Positions 16,067-24,844 of a stretch of 64,000 nt of DNA are shown piece after piece. The stretch's first letter is position 1. Each line of letters starts with the position of its first letter. The notes under the pieces are model-generated. The model had not been told where the DNA came from and made no database searches. It saw only the letters and a list, made by a program, of their open reading frames with translations. The stretch is from CAYNVQ01 sp964400735. GTDB lineage: Bacteria > Acidobacteriota > Aminicenantia > Aminicenantales > Aminicenantaceae. Location of the stretch: contig CAYNVQ010000003.1 in the NCBI GenBank assembly GCA_964400735.1, positions 62,001-126,000 on the forward strand, given 5' to 3'. The position numbers and the translations under genes were made by a program.

Positions 16067-18181
16067 CTAGTTCGGAGAGAAAGATTGGCCCATACCCTTT
16101 TCTTTGCTCTTTTTGGATGACATTTCTTCCAGTCTTTGGGCCAAGAGTTCGGCTGTATGAAAGACTTCAAAGGGTAATTTTTCTCCCTTCAAACTGGATT
16201 TCAGCTGGAGCAGACAACCTGGGCAATCGGATGCGATAGAAAAAATTCCCGCCTTTTCGATCTTCCTGCGTTTTTTTTCCCAGATTTGGGCAGAAATTTG
16301 TGGATTTTTAAAGGCGAAGATGCCGCAAAATCCGCAACAGGTAAAAGGTTCTTCTTCCAGAATGGGATTGAATCCCAGAGCCCTCAAGAGCTTAAGGGGT
16401 TCTTCCCTCAATCCCAGGTCATTCAAATAATGGCAGGGATAGTGATAAAAGATATCGATTAGGGGTTGTGTCTCGTCTCTTGCCGGGAGAAGATTCTGCT
16501 TGATGATAAAATCGGTCAAATCGAAAATTTTCTCCTTCCAGAGCGAAAATTCGGGGGCGAGGCGATGATAATCGTTTTTTAGCAGGGCATGTCCGGTCGG
16601 GCATATGGTGATAATAAAATCCGGATCTTCTTTGGTTATAGAGGCATAGTTTTTCTGGGCGAGCTTGACCACGTCTTCATTTTGTCCCAAGTGGAGACTG
16701 GGGGCTCCACAACAAACTCGATCTTCAGGGGAAACGATCTGGAATCCCAGTTGGCTTAAGGCGGAAAACACCGCTTGGCGGATTTCGGGGAAAAAGAACT
16801 TTGCCAGACAGCCTTCGAAAAAGTAGATCTTCTTTCCTTGACCCGTCTTTAAGACCGGGCTTTTGCCTACCTTAACAGCGGGAAAGTATTTCCCTTTTGC
16901 CCATGGAAAAGGGAGGTTTTTCAGGAATCCGTTTTTCTCCCAAGGTTTCTGGAGGGCGCTCAGAAGTTTTATCCCTTTGTCGACGATCTGGCTTTTCCAA
17001 AACAGAGAGGAAAGGGTTCTTTCCCATAACCGGTTTCCTTTCTCGCTTTTAAGGTGGAGAATAATATCCCCGGTGGGCAGACCCACAGGACAAAATTCCT
17101 CGCACTTTTTGCAGTCCGAACAAAAATCCCATCCTTCGGAGGATTTTTCGATGGACTGGGTGATAGCCGTGAGGAGCAGGCCCACGCCGCCCGGATAAAC
17201 CGGCCCTCCGAATACGTGTCCGCCCAGAGCTTGAAAAACCGGGCAAACGAGCATGCAGCCCCCACATTTGAGGCAAGTTAGGATTTTGTCCAAATTCTCG
17301 TCTTGACTCGCTGCCAGCCGCCCATTATCGAGAATGATGATATGTAATTCCTCCGGACCGTGCACTCCCATCACCAGTTGCTTTTCGATGTCAGTGGTCC
17401 GGCTTGTTCCGGTGATAAAAGACACATAAGCCGTCAATTTAAGCCCAGATGAAGCGAGCACTAGGGCTTTGATCAAGGTCATAGCCTGTTCAAGCGTTTC
17501 GACGAACTTTTCTGCTGTAACCAGCGCAATATGCACTGACGGGAGGGATGTTACCAGGCGGGCATTTCCTTCGTTGCTCACTATCGCGAGGGATCCTGTT
17601 TCGGCAACCGCCAAATTTGCCCCCGAAATCCCCACGTCGGCCTCGATGAAGAATTTACGGAGTTCTTTTTTGGCCAGCCTCACGATTTCCTCGGGGTCGG
17701 GAGGGACTTGCCGGTGAAGGCGTTCACTCAGGAGTTTCGCCACTTCTTCCTTGGTTTTGTGAAGTGCCGGAGCCGTGATATGCGAAGGTCGTTCTCCGGC
17801 CAGCTGAATGATCCATTCTCCTAAATCGGTTTCGACGACAGTGTATCCTTTCTTTTCCAGAAAGGGGTTGAGGGCGATCTCTTCGCTGACCATGGATTTG
17901 GCTTTGACGATGAGCTTGGCCTTTTTTGCCTGGAGGATTTTATCTATGGTTTCCAGGGCGTCGGATGGAGTAGCCGCCTGGTAAACTTGAGCTCCGGCTT
18001 TTCGGGCTTGCAGGGTAAATTTTTGGATAAGCTCCGGCAGATGTTTGATGCCTTCCCGCCTTATGGTTTTAGCCCTTTCCTTCAGCTCTTTCCAGGGTAC
18101 TTCTTTATGGGTGTCATCAAATTTTTTAAAGTGTTGGGAAGAGGCTCTTTCCAGTGCCTGCTGAAGGGTTCGGTTTTCCAT
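16067..18181 (-). CDS. Fused LutB/LutA-type iron-sulfur protein (LUD domain, two 4Fe-4S sites, CCG domains)
   Basis: This protein probably takes part in L-lactate (or similar 2-hydroxyacid) oxidation in the cytoplasm, as LutABC/LldEFG do. A LUD/DUF162 domain spans residues of about 20-300 (GANLAVAETGSLAI). Two 4Fe-4S motifs follow, CLKCGGCMLVCP and CSDCKKCEEFCP. Two CCG (heterodisulfide-reductase-like) modules end the protein: GCLAKFF...VCCGAP, then PCHYLN...TCCGFCG...CPGC. In Bacillus the LutA and LutB parts are separate proteins; here they form one 704-aa chain. A TTG start at 18223 is possible, but the ATG at 18181 (MENRT) fits the family start. It follows ftsK closely on the same strand. 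No lactate permease or LutC is adjacent. Confidence 0.87.
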   Translation of the reverse strand: MENRTLQQALERASSQHFKKFDDTHKEVPWKELKERAKTIRREGIKHLPELIQKFTLQARKAGAQVYQAATPSDALETIDKILQAKKAKLIVKAKSMVSEEIALNPFLEKKGYTVVETDLGEWIIQLAGERPSHITAPALHKTKEEVAKLLSERLHRQVPPDPEEIVRLAKKELRKFFIEADVGISGANLAVAETGSLAIVSNEGNARLVTSLPSVHIALVTAEKFVETLEQAMTLIKALVLASSGLKLTAYVSFITGTSRTTDIEKQLVMGVHGPEELHIIILDNGRLAASQDENLDKILTCLKCGGCMLVCPVFQALGGHVFGGPVYPGGVGLLLTAITQSIEKSSEGWDFCSDCKKCEEFCPVGLPTGDIILHLKSEKGNRLWERTLSSLFWKSQIVDKGIKLLSALQKPWEKNGFLKNLPFPWAKGKYFPAVKVGKSPVLKTGQGKKIYFFEGCLAKFFFPEIRQAVFSALSQLGFQIVSPEDRVCCGAPSLHLGQNEDVVKLAQKNYASITKEDPDFIITICPTGHALLKNDYHRLAPEFSLWKEKIFDLTDFIIKQNLLPARDETQPLIDIFYHYPCHYLNDLGLREEPLKLLRALGFNPILEEEPFTCCGFCGIFAFKNPQISAQIWEKKRRKIEKAGIFSIASDCPGCLLQLKSSLKGEKLPFEVFHTAELLAQRLEEMSSKKSKEKGMGQSFSPN

Positions 18182-18223
18182 AGCCTTTTTCGCCCTTTTT
18201 TTTTGATGACTTCTGCGGAACAA

Positions 18224-20530
18224 TCATTCCTCCCCGTTCATCTTCTTTTTGTAGGATTCTGGACTGACCAAGATCTCCCGGGGCTTGCTGCCTTCCGAGG
18301 GGCCGACAATTTTTTCGTATTCCATCTGATCGATCAATCGGGCGGCCCGAGCATATCCCAGTTTGAGTTTTCTCTGAAGGTAAGAGGCAGAAGCCTGACC
18401 GGTGTGTAGAATAAGCTCGACGGCCTTATCGAAGAGGGGATCCTTTTCGTCGGGTTTTTCCAGAATGCTCGAGACCGGCCGCTTGAGGACATGTACGATC
18501 CCCTCATCATAGCTCGGTTTTCCCTGGCCTTTGACGAATCTGACCAAACGGTCGAGTTCGGGCAGAGAAACGAACGAACAGTGAAGCCGGATGATCCTTG
18601 GATAATTGGGCGGCATAAACAGCATGTCGCCCATACCCAGCAGCTTTTCAGCTCCCGATGTGTCTATGATGATACGGGAGTCGATCTTTGAGGGGACACG
18701 AAAAGCGATCCGGCTGGAAAAATTATTCTTTATCGTCCCCGTTATCACATCGATGGAAGGACGCTGGGTGGCCATGACAAGATGGATGCCTACTGCTCTG
18801 GCCAATTGAGCCAGACGGGCTATGCAGTATTCCACTTCTTGGGCGCCGATCATCATCAATTCTGCCAGTTCATCGATGATGACCACAAGATAGGGCAAAG
18901 GCTTGAGCTCTTCGTTTTCCACCTCCGGGAAATTCCCCTTGTGTTCCTGAATCAAGCGATAGACCCGTTTATTGTACTGTTCGATATTCCGAACCCGAAG
19001 AAGTCCCAACTTGTGATAGCGAGCCTCCATTTTTTTGATGATGTCGAGCAGAATGGCCTCTGCTTTTCTGGGATCTTTGACCACAGGGCAGATGAGGTGG
19101 GGAATACCGTCATAGATGGAGAATTCCAAACGCTTCGGATCGATAAGAATAAGATTGACTTCCTTCGGACTGGCCTTGTAAAGAATGCTAGTGATGATGG
19201 TGTTCAGCGCCACGCTTTTGCCCGAACCAGTCGCTCCTGCAATAAGAAGATGGGGCATGACGGACAAATCCGTGATGTAGGGTTCGCCATGCACCGTTTT
19301 TCCGAGGGCAATCGTCAGCTTGGAAGGAGATTTGAGAAATTGCTCGGTTTGGATGAGGTCCCGCACTTTGATGGTTTCACGTTTATTATTGGGGGCTTCG
19401 ATCCCCAAGGAAGATTTACCGGGTATTCTCTGGATTCTCACCGATTCGGCTTTGAGCGCCAAAGATAGGTCTTCGGCATAGCTGGCCACTTGGCTCACCT
19501 TCACCCCAGGATAAGGATAAAACTCATAGGTGGTGATGACGGGCCCAGGGTGGTATTCCTTCACTTCACCTTCGATTTTGAATTCCTGGAGTTTTTCTTC
19601 GATTATCGTTTTTTTCTCGTACAGCTCGTTTTTGTCTATTTGCTCGGATTCTTTGCCCTGATCGAGCAGGTTAAAGGGAGGAAAGTTATAGTCGCCTTTC
19701 TTTTCGATTTCAGGAAAAAGCGGTCTTTCTTCAGGTTGAGAGAGGGACTGTGGTTGACTGGCAGGAGCTTCTTGGAGGATTTTTTTTCTATTTTTTCTTT
19801 CTTTTTTTTCCTTCTCCTCTTTTTTCCCTTTCTTCTCAGGTGGGAGGTGGGAGTATTTTTCGATGACTTTTCTCTTCATCTTCTCTTTGCGCTTGGCCCT
19901 TTGATAGCTCGTGATCCTGATGCGCACTTCCTTGAAGACAAATTGGAAAAATTTGGAGAGAAGGTGGATAAGCTTGGAAATGGAAAATCGGGTGGAGAGG
20001 ACAAAAAACAGGATAAGCAATCCGAAAAGGATAAGGACTGTTCCCGTGTGATTGAAATATTGGACGAAAAAGGAAGATAGCATGCTCCCGAGGAAACCTC
20101 CTGATGGAATCCGGGCTCCCCGCCAGTTAAGTTCTTCTACCAGTGAATACAGCAGGGCGCTGAGGATGAGGAGGAGAACAACAAGAGCGGCTATCTTCGA
20201 TAAATAATGCTTTTCTTTTTGGGGTGAGAAGGTCTGCAGGGCCAGATAGAGTAAGGCAAAGGGGATGATAAAAGAGGTGAAACCGAGAACTTGCAGCAAG
20301 ATTTCTGCGGTCGATGCTCCTGCTTTTCCTCCTATGTTCGTTATTTTTCTTTGCGAGGATGCAGTGCTGGCCCAAGAAGGATCCTGAGAATTGTAGCTGA
20401 TCAGGCTTATTAAAAGAAAAACAGCTACGAGAAAGAGAATGATTCCCCCTAGCTCTGAAGTTTTGAAGTGTGTTTTTCTTTTTGACTTTTTTGGGGACTT
20501 TGGCTTGGTTTTCCTTTTCCTATTCGACAT
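18224..20530 (-). CDS. ftsK: DNA translocase FtsK/SpoIIIE
   Basis: FtsK pumps chromosomal DNA through the division septum. This 768-aa form has a basic cytoplasmic N-terminus, four transmembrane helices within about residues 28-195, a short charged linker rich in Lys/Glu (about 210-290), the alpha/beta motor with Walker A GATGSGKSVALN and Walker B LVVIIDELAELM, and the gamma winged-helix domain at the C-terminus (ASASYLQRKLKLGYARAARLIDQME), which reads KOPS-like sequences. It heads a minus-strand unit with the LutBA-type gene. The -10 box lies 7 nt before the ATG, so the mRNA is probably leaderless. Confidence 0.95.
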   Translation of the reverse strand: MSNRKRKTKPKSPKKSKRKTHFKTSELGGIILFLVAVFLLISLISYNSQDPSWASTASSQRKITNIGGKAGASTAEILLQVLGFTSFIIPFALLYLALQTFSPQKEKHYLSKIAALVVLLLILSALLYSLVEELNWRGARIPSGGFLGSMLSSFFVQYFNHTGTVLILFGLLILFFVLSTRFSISKLIHLLSKFFQFVFKEVRIRITSYQRAKRKEKMKRKVIEKYSHLPPEKKGKKEEKEKKERKNRKKILQEAPASQPQSLSQPEERPLFPEIEKKGDYNFPPFNLLDQGKESEQIDKNELYEKKTIIEEKLQEFKIEGEVKEYHPGPVITTYEFYPYPGVKVSQVASYAEDLSLALKAESVRIQRIPGKSSLGIEAPNNKRETIKVRDLIQTEQFLKSPSKLTIALGKTVHGEPYITDLSVMPHLLIAGATGSGKSVALNTIITSILYKASPKEVNLILIDPKRLEFSIYDGIPHLICPVVKDPRKAEAILLDIIKKMEARYHKLGLLRVRNIEQYNKRVYRLIQEHKGNFPEVENEELKPLPYLVVIIDELAELMMIGAQEVEYCIARLAQLARAVGIHLVMATQRPSIDVITGTIKNNFSSRIAFRVPSKIDSRIIIDTSGAEKLLGMGDMLFMPPNYPRIIRLHCSFVSLPELDRLVRFVKGQGKPSYDEGIVHVLKRPVSSILEKPDEKDPLFDKAVELILHTGQASASYLQRKLKLGYARAARLIDQMEYEKIVGPSEGSKPREILVSPESYKKKMNGEE

Positions 20531-20537
20531 TGAAGAA

Positions 20538-20566
20538 ATTATAGCATATTTAGCTTTCTAGGATAA
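20538..20566 (-). promoter_or_regulatory. extended -10 promoter of ftsK, apparently leaderless
   Basis: On the minus strand TGCTATAAT (20546-20538) is a perfect extended -10 element, with only a weak TTATCC at the -35 position. Seven nucleotides separate the -10 box from the ATG at 20530. Confidence 0.58.
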
Positions 20567-20579
20567 ATTCGGGAGGAAA

Positions 20580-20760
20580 GGAGTAGACATCCCTATTCCC
20601 GTTATCAGAAAAATCAGGCAAGCCGGTTCATCAGCCCGCTTCCGTTCCCCAGCCTGGAAACTCAGCTTATTCCTCGACTCGCTCTTCACCTCGAGAAACC
20701 ATATGCGCTCTCCTCCGGATGGTTCCTATCATCTTATCTGACTTCCAAAAATCGCAAACG
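20580..20760. repeat. dispersed intergenic repeat family 1, copy 3
   Basis: It lies in the 172-bp space between ftsK and ksgA (20531-20796 overall). The core CTTATTCCTCGACTCGCTCT is at 20666-20685. The flanks align with copy 1 upstream (TCCGTT/CCCCAGCC segments) and with both other copies downstream (CTCCGGAT and TCTGACTTCC). Confidence 0.55.
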
Positions 20761-20796
20761 AAGATCCCCTCAATACAAGAGGTAAAAATAGATAAT

Positions 20797-21624
20797 TTAT
20801 GAAAGATTCAGGTCAGATAGTTTGCGGAGCGTTTTTTCGGAAAAACAATCGAAGAGTTCCACGAATTGAGAAAGGGAGACATCTTCTGGACGGCTATTTT
20901 TCTCTATTCCGCATGTTCGCAGGGCTCTCTCGATGAACGGATCGGGCATCTGGAGGCTTTTCATGTTGTTGGAAAGCTTTTTCCTCCTGTGCTGAAAAGC
21001 ACGTTTCAGGAATTGTAAGAAAAGTTCCTGTTGGGCGATTGGGTATAAAGGCATCGAACGTTTTTCCAGAGACACCAGAGCGGACTCCACTTTCGGCGGA
21101 GGAGAAAAGGAAGAGGCCGTTACCCGGAAATGGAATTGTGTTGCGAATAAATTCTGAAAAATTATGGAAAGGGGGGCATACTTTTTTGATCCAGGCTGGG
21201 CACACAGCCGTTGAGCGACCTCTTTTTGGAGCAGGAAGGCGCAGGAGGAAATGGATTCTTTTTCTGCAAGAACTTTGAAAAGGATCGGAGAAGAGAGAGA
21301 ATAGGGCAGATTTCCGACGATTTTAGCCTCCATTTTTGCAGGTATAAGGTCCATAAAACGGATTTTCAGGATATCCGCCTCAATGATCGTCAGGTTGGGG
21401 GAAAATTTTTTTTCCAGATAGGGAATAAGGGAAGCATCCTTTTCGATGGCAATAATACGGGCCTTTTTTTCGGCTAGAGCGAAGGTTAGGATACCTTTTC
21501 CCGCCCCTATTTCCAGAATAATTTCATTCGGTTGGGGACGGATGACATTGACAATGCGCCGGAGGACATGTCGGTTACGGAGAAAATGCTGCCCCAAGGC
21601 TTTTCTTCTGCCATTTTTTGTCAT
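20797..21624 (-). CDS. rsmA: 16S rRNA (adenine1518-N6/adenine1519-N6)-dimethyltransferase
   Basis: RsmA (KsgA) dimethylates two adjacent adenines near the 3' end of 16S rRNA during small-subunit maturation, using S-adenosylmethionine. Visible are the family start KALGQHFL, the SAM-binding motif EIGAGKGILT, acidic motif II IAIEKD, and the catalytic motif IV NLPYSLSSPI. The frame extends to 21693, but the family begins at the ATG at 21624 (MTKNGRRKALGQ), giving 275 aa, the usual length. No clear Shine-Dalgarno precedes it. It lies 116 bp downstream of the SGNH hydrolase gene on the same strand. Confidence 0.94.
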   Translation of the reverse strand: MTKNGRRKALGQHFLRNRHVLRRIVNVIRPQPNEIILEIGAGKGILTFALAEKKARIIAIEKDASLIPYLEKKFSPNLTIIEADILKIRFMDLIPAKMEAKIVGNLPYSLSSPILFKVLAEKESISSCAFLLQKEVAQRLCAQPGSKKYAPLSIIFQNLFATQFHFRVTASSFSPPPKVESALVSLEKRSMPLYPIAQQELFLQFLKRAFQHRRKKLSNNMKSLQMPDPFIERALRTCGIEKNSRPEDVSLSQFVELFDCFSEKTLRKLSDLNLS

Positions 21625-21740
21625 TTTGAGAGGTCGAACCTGACAATGTCCAAAAAATGATACCAGAATTCCTGGAAAAGAGGAAGAAAGCAATCATAAT
21701 AAGAAATGATTGGAGATGGAGTCGCTTTTCAGCCAGAGAG

Positions 21741-22745
21741 TCAACGAGCAGCTCTTCTTCCTAATCTTTCAGTTATTAAATGTTCTACAAATGGCAGCAT
21801 CGATTGGGCAGCTATTTGATGAGCCTTTTCATTGGGGTGTTGATCATAAGCTGAAACCCATAAACTTGGACCCGAATGTCCCATGAATGCTTGGATCAAA
21901 TTGTGTGTAGGAATTTGATAATTTGAGACGAATTTTTCGATATGATTGCATACTTCAAAAAAAGGGTAATTCTTGTTGAGCTCGGCAAGAATTGGAAAAA
22001 CAACAAAACCTACATCGGATGATTCGTTTTTTATCAAACGAAAAAGTTTAAGAAGGAGCTTTTGGGATTGTTTCCATCTCTTGGTTTCCTTTTCGTTGCC
22101 CAAATAAGATTGTACGAAATTCGATGTGTATTTTTGTGAAATCTCATATTTATCTAATTTATCTTTGACAATTCTAAAAAGATAACTATGTTTGTAAATC
22201 CAAGACGATTGATTTTTTTTCACTATCTTATTGCGAATCCTGTTAAAGAAATTCGGAATGGACATATAAGAAATTCCATCTCTCAGAAAATAGACGACAA
22301 TAACGACATCCGGCTGATATTTTCTACCGACTCGATTCCATAAGTTTATCCAATCTTCAGGGACTGACCCAGAAATCCCCCCGTTTAATACCTCTACCTT
22401 TTTTATAGTTTTCCAATCTCTGTTATTGTTCAAAGCCCTTTCAATTATGCCAGGAAAAATTTTATCGTCCGATTCAACCCCCCATCCAAATGTAATCGAG
22501 TCTCCTATAAAAAGGATTCGCAGTGTATTACTTGTTTTCTTCTCCGAAAAATCAGTGCCTCTTAATCCATATATATTTTTTTTGATAGGCAAGCTTGATG
22601 ATATGTTTTGCTTTTCGATAAGTTTTTCATGCCAGGGCGCCACATAGCTGAGTCTTGCTATCGCTTCACAAATAAAAATGCCAATGATAGCTCCAGTCAT
22701 TAATAGAACAAACCGAAAAAGGATTTTTCTCTTATTTTCTTTCAT
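21741..22745 (-). CDS. Membrane-anchored SGNH/GDSL hydrolase
   Basis: SGNH hydrolases remove or transfer acyl groups, often on cell-surface glycans. The 334-aa protein has an N-terminal membrane anchor (residues of about 9-29) and then block I FIGDSITFG with the nucleophile Ser, block II Gly in NGGISGS, and a C-terminal DQHPNEKAH with the Asp and His expected in block V. The block III Asn is less certain. In polysaccharide loci such proteins often act as O-acetylesterases or AlgX/DltD-like acetyltransferases. The active site would face the periplasm. It borders the AT-rich island and starts the minus-strand run into rsmA. Confidence 0.72.
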   Translation of the reverse strand: MKENKRKILFRFVLLMTGAIIGIFICEAIARLSYVAPWHEKLIEKQNISSSLPIKKNIYGLRGTDFSEKKTSNTLRILFIGDSITFGWGVESDDKIFPGIIERALNNNRDWKTIKKVEVLNGGISGSVPEDWINLWNRVGRKYQPDVVIVVYFLRDGISYMSIPNFFNRIRNKIVKKNQSSWIYKHSYLFRIVKDKLDKYEISQKYTSNFVQSYLGNEKETKRWKQSQKLLLKLFRLIKNESSDVGFVVFPILAELNKNYPFFEVCNHIEKFVSNYQIPTHNLIQAFMGHSGPSLWVSAYDQHPNEKAHQIAAQSMLPFVEHLITERLGRRAAR

Positions 22746-22849
22746 CAGTACATAGAAAATAGATAGCTATTATTAGATGGTCTCTCTTCCTTAATTGATG
22801 TCAGATACTAACCTGAATAATTCATAAAAAATACCGATACCTTTTTTTA

Positions 22850-22888
22850 CTAAAGCAATATCAGGAACTTATCCTGATATTGCTTTAG
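22850..22888. repeat. perfect 17-bp inverted repeat (long hairpin)
   Basis: CTAAAGCAATATCAGGA (22850-22866) and its exact complement (22872-22888) are separated by the 5-nt loop ACTTA. A run of seven T precedes it on the plus strand and no T-run follows on either strand in the right place, so it is not a standard rho-independent terminator. It may be an operator, a transcript-stabilising hairpin or a mobile-element end. Confidence 0.75.
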
Positions 22889-22939
22889 ATTATTATGAAA
22901 AATCCTTTCTCAATTCTATCGGCATTTTTTACCTTTCAG

Positions 22940-23010
22940 GCGAGCCAATCTCACTACAACGGCATCGTTGTAGCCCGGGTAGGTTGGGTCGGCTCGCGGT
23001 AGTTCACTAC
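22940..23010. other. GC-rich structured element with nested perfect stems
   Basis: An outer stem GCGAGCC (22940-22946)/GGCTCGC (22991-22997) encloses an inner hairpin CTACAACG (22954-22961)/CGTTGTAG (22966-22973) with a GCAT loop. A small GTAG/CTAC hairpin follows (22999-23010). The element is GC-rich within an AT-rich gap. It could be a small RNA or a repeat; strand and function are unknown. Confidence 0.4.
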
Positions 23011-23067
23011 AGCTTCATGGGCCACTTCCTCGCCGTTGCAGCAATCTTGACTCGTGAATAATCCAGG
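23009..23067 (+). repeat. dispersed intergenic repeat family 2, copy A
   Basis: About 58 bp that align with copies at 46236-46294 (same strand) and 27956-28012 (opposite strand). Shared blocks in order are CAGCTTC, CCTCGC, TGCAGCAA, GACTC and TAATCC. Confidence 0.5.
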
Positions 23068-23301
23068 CTAATTGATATCACAGTTGTTTTGAGAATATTT
23101 TATTCTAAAATTGTCTATATTGAATTACAAGTAAAATATTTGACACTGATGTGTAACATCGAAACTGAATATTCGGAGTCCAGTACCAATGTTTTGCTTC
23201 CCGATATAAAATTTATCAATTAGCGGAATACGCGTTATTGGGATATAAGATAAAAGTTGTTTGGAGAATATTAAGAGTCAGAAATAAGTCTGTTGAACTC
23301 T

Positions 23302-24684
23302 CTACCTTTTCTTGGGGGATTGATCCTTGATATATCCTAATGATTTTAATTGCTTTTTTGTCTCTTCATCGATTTCCTTCTGTGTTCTTTTGTAGGTCTT
23401 GCTCTGGCTCTTTATATACTGACTGAGAAGCCTCTTGAACTTATTCAATCTTTTCAGCCTATTTTGTCTCTCGTAAATATTTAGTTTTTCTTTTGGGTCC
23501 TTTCTCAAATCGTAAAATTCGTAGGTATTTGTTTCCATCCGCTTGATCAGTTTAAAATAAGCCGTCTGAAGAGCTTTTTGCTCATTCCCATAAAGCAATC
23601 CTTCGCTGAAGGCCACAAGATTCAGATTCTTCTCCTGCTCAGAAAACAGGATTTGTGATATATCTGATCCCATTAATTTCACATCTGTCCTCAAGCCCAG
23701 AATCTCCATTAAAGTCGGATATATATCTATCAATCTTATCACTTGTTCCACCTTCTTGTTGTTTACACCAGATTGAGGGCAGTACAGAATCAATGGCACT
23801 CTCAACAACTCGTTGTACATACTATGACCATGCTCAAGGCCTTCATGCTCCCAAAATTCTTCCCCATGATCGGCGAGAAGGATAATGATCGTATTCTCCA
23901 TGAGACCCAATCGCTCGAGTTTATCGAGTATCCTCTGGACTTGATCATCCACAAAAGAGATCTGAGCGTCGTATAAGTTTATAACATGTTTTTTATCTGC
24001 CGCTGACAGACGTAGCCTTCCCTTTCTTACCGCATTTAATTTTCTAAACTGAGATCTATTGAGCTGGCCTTTATAGTTTTCATCGACAAATCTCGAATTA
24101 TATTCTTCTGGCGCGTTGTAAGGAATGTGAATATCCATGAAATGTAAATAAGCAAAAAATTTTGAATGTCTCTTCTCCATATCATCCAGAAAGGTAAGAA
24201 ACAAATCAGCGATTTTATTCGCTGCACATCTGGTTGATCTAAACTCCAAATACTCATCAAAGCCTTGATTAAATTGCTGGAGGGATTTAATCCAAGTATT
24301 CGTCTGGATGGCATATGTATAATATCCATTTGTATTCAATTCTTCGGTTAATGTCGTGATTTCAAGAGGCAAAACATCTTTTGTGTCAATGGCTTTATGA
24401 TTATGAGGATAAAGGGAGGAAAGTAAGCTTGCTATTGAGGGCTTCGTCCAAGGGGCCTGACTTATTGCTTTTTCAAAAAGAATGCCTCTTTCAGCCAGGC
24501 GACTAATATTCGGTGCTGTGTTCCTCTGGTAGCCATAGCAGGGGAGGTGATCTGCCCTCAAAGCGTCAACAACCATCAAAAGGACATTACAACCGACACA
24601 TCTATAGCGAACTGGTTTTCCACACCCAACAAGGACTCCAAGAATAAACAACAAGAGGCCATATGCATAACTGCGACTATTCAT
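23302..24684 (-). CDS. Sulfatase-fold lipoprotein, Thr-nucleophile type (paralogue 1)
   Basis: A 460-aa alkaline-phosphatase-superfamily enzyme anchored as a lipoprotein: the signal peptide ends in the lipobox LVGC with Cys21. The metal-site Asp is in VDALRADHL (Asp40); the second Asp of canonical sulfatases is replaced by Ala. The nucleophile position of the C-x-P-S-R sulfatase motif holds Thr80 (WTKPSI), so formylglycine cannot form there. The second metal block is ADHGEEFWEHEG. A Thr nucleophile is known in LtaS and phosphoethanolamine transferases, so this could be a phosphotransferase or phosphodiesterase. The protein ends LKSLGYI plus a short tail. The substrate is unknown. The GT-C-like gene lies 160 bp upstream on the same strand. 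Confidence 0.82.
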   Translation of the reverse strand: MNSRSYAYGLLLFILGVLVGCGKPVRYRCVGCNVLLMVVDALRADHLPCYGYQRNTAPNISRLAERGILFEKAISQAPWTKPSIASLLSSLYPHNHKAIDTKDVLPLEITTLTEELNTNGYYTYAIQTNTWIKSLQQFNQGFDEYLEFRSTRCAANKIADLFLTFLDDMEKRHSKFFAYLHFMDIHIPYNAPEEYNSRFVDENYKGQLNRSQFRKLNAVRKGRLRLSAADKKHVINLYDAQISFVDDQVQRILDKLERLGLMENTIIILLADHGEEFWEHEGLEHGHSMYNELLRVPLILYCPQSGVNNKKVEQVIRLIDIYPTLMEILGLRTDVKLMGSDISQILFSEQEKNLNLVAFSEGLLYGNEQKALQTAYFKLIKRMETNTYEFYDLRKDPKEKLNIYERQNRLKRLNKFKRLLSQYIKSQSKTYKRTQKEIDEETKKQLKSLGYIKDQSPKKR

Positions 24685-24844
24685 TTCTATGTTTTTCCAA
24701 ATGGATCATATGAGAGGAAACCCAAATTAGCCCACTTATCTTGGTCTTTCCGTCTTATCTGTTCTACTAGGCGAAAACAATATCTTTAACGAGTGCGATC
24801 TTCTCTTCTGTATCCCAAAATTATTATACGCTGTCTATTCTTTA

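Larger units (their letters stand above)
22746..23301. other. 556-bp intergenic region rich in secondary structure
   Basis: No gene is visible. It contains a perfect 17-bp inverted repeat, a compact three-hairpin element and a copy of dispersed repeat family 2, each listed separately. Confidence 0.6.
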
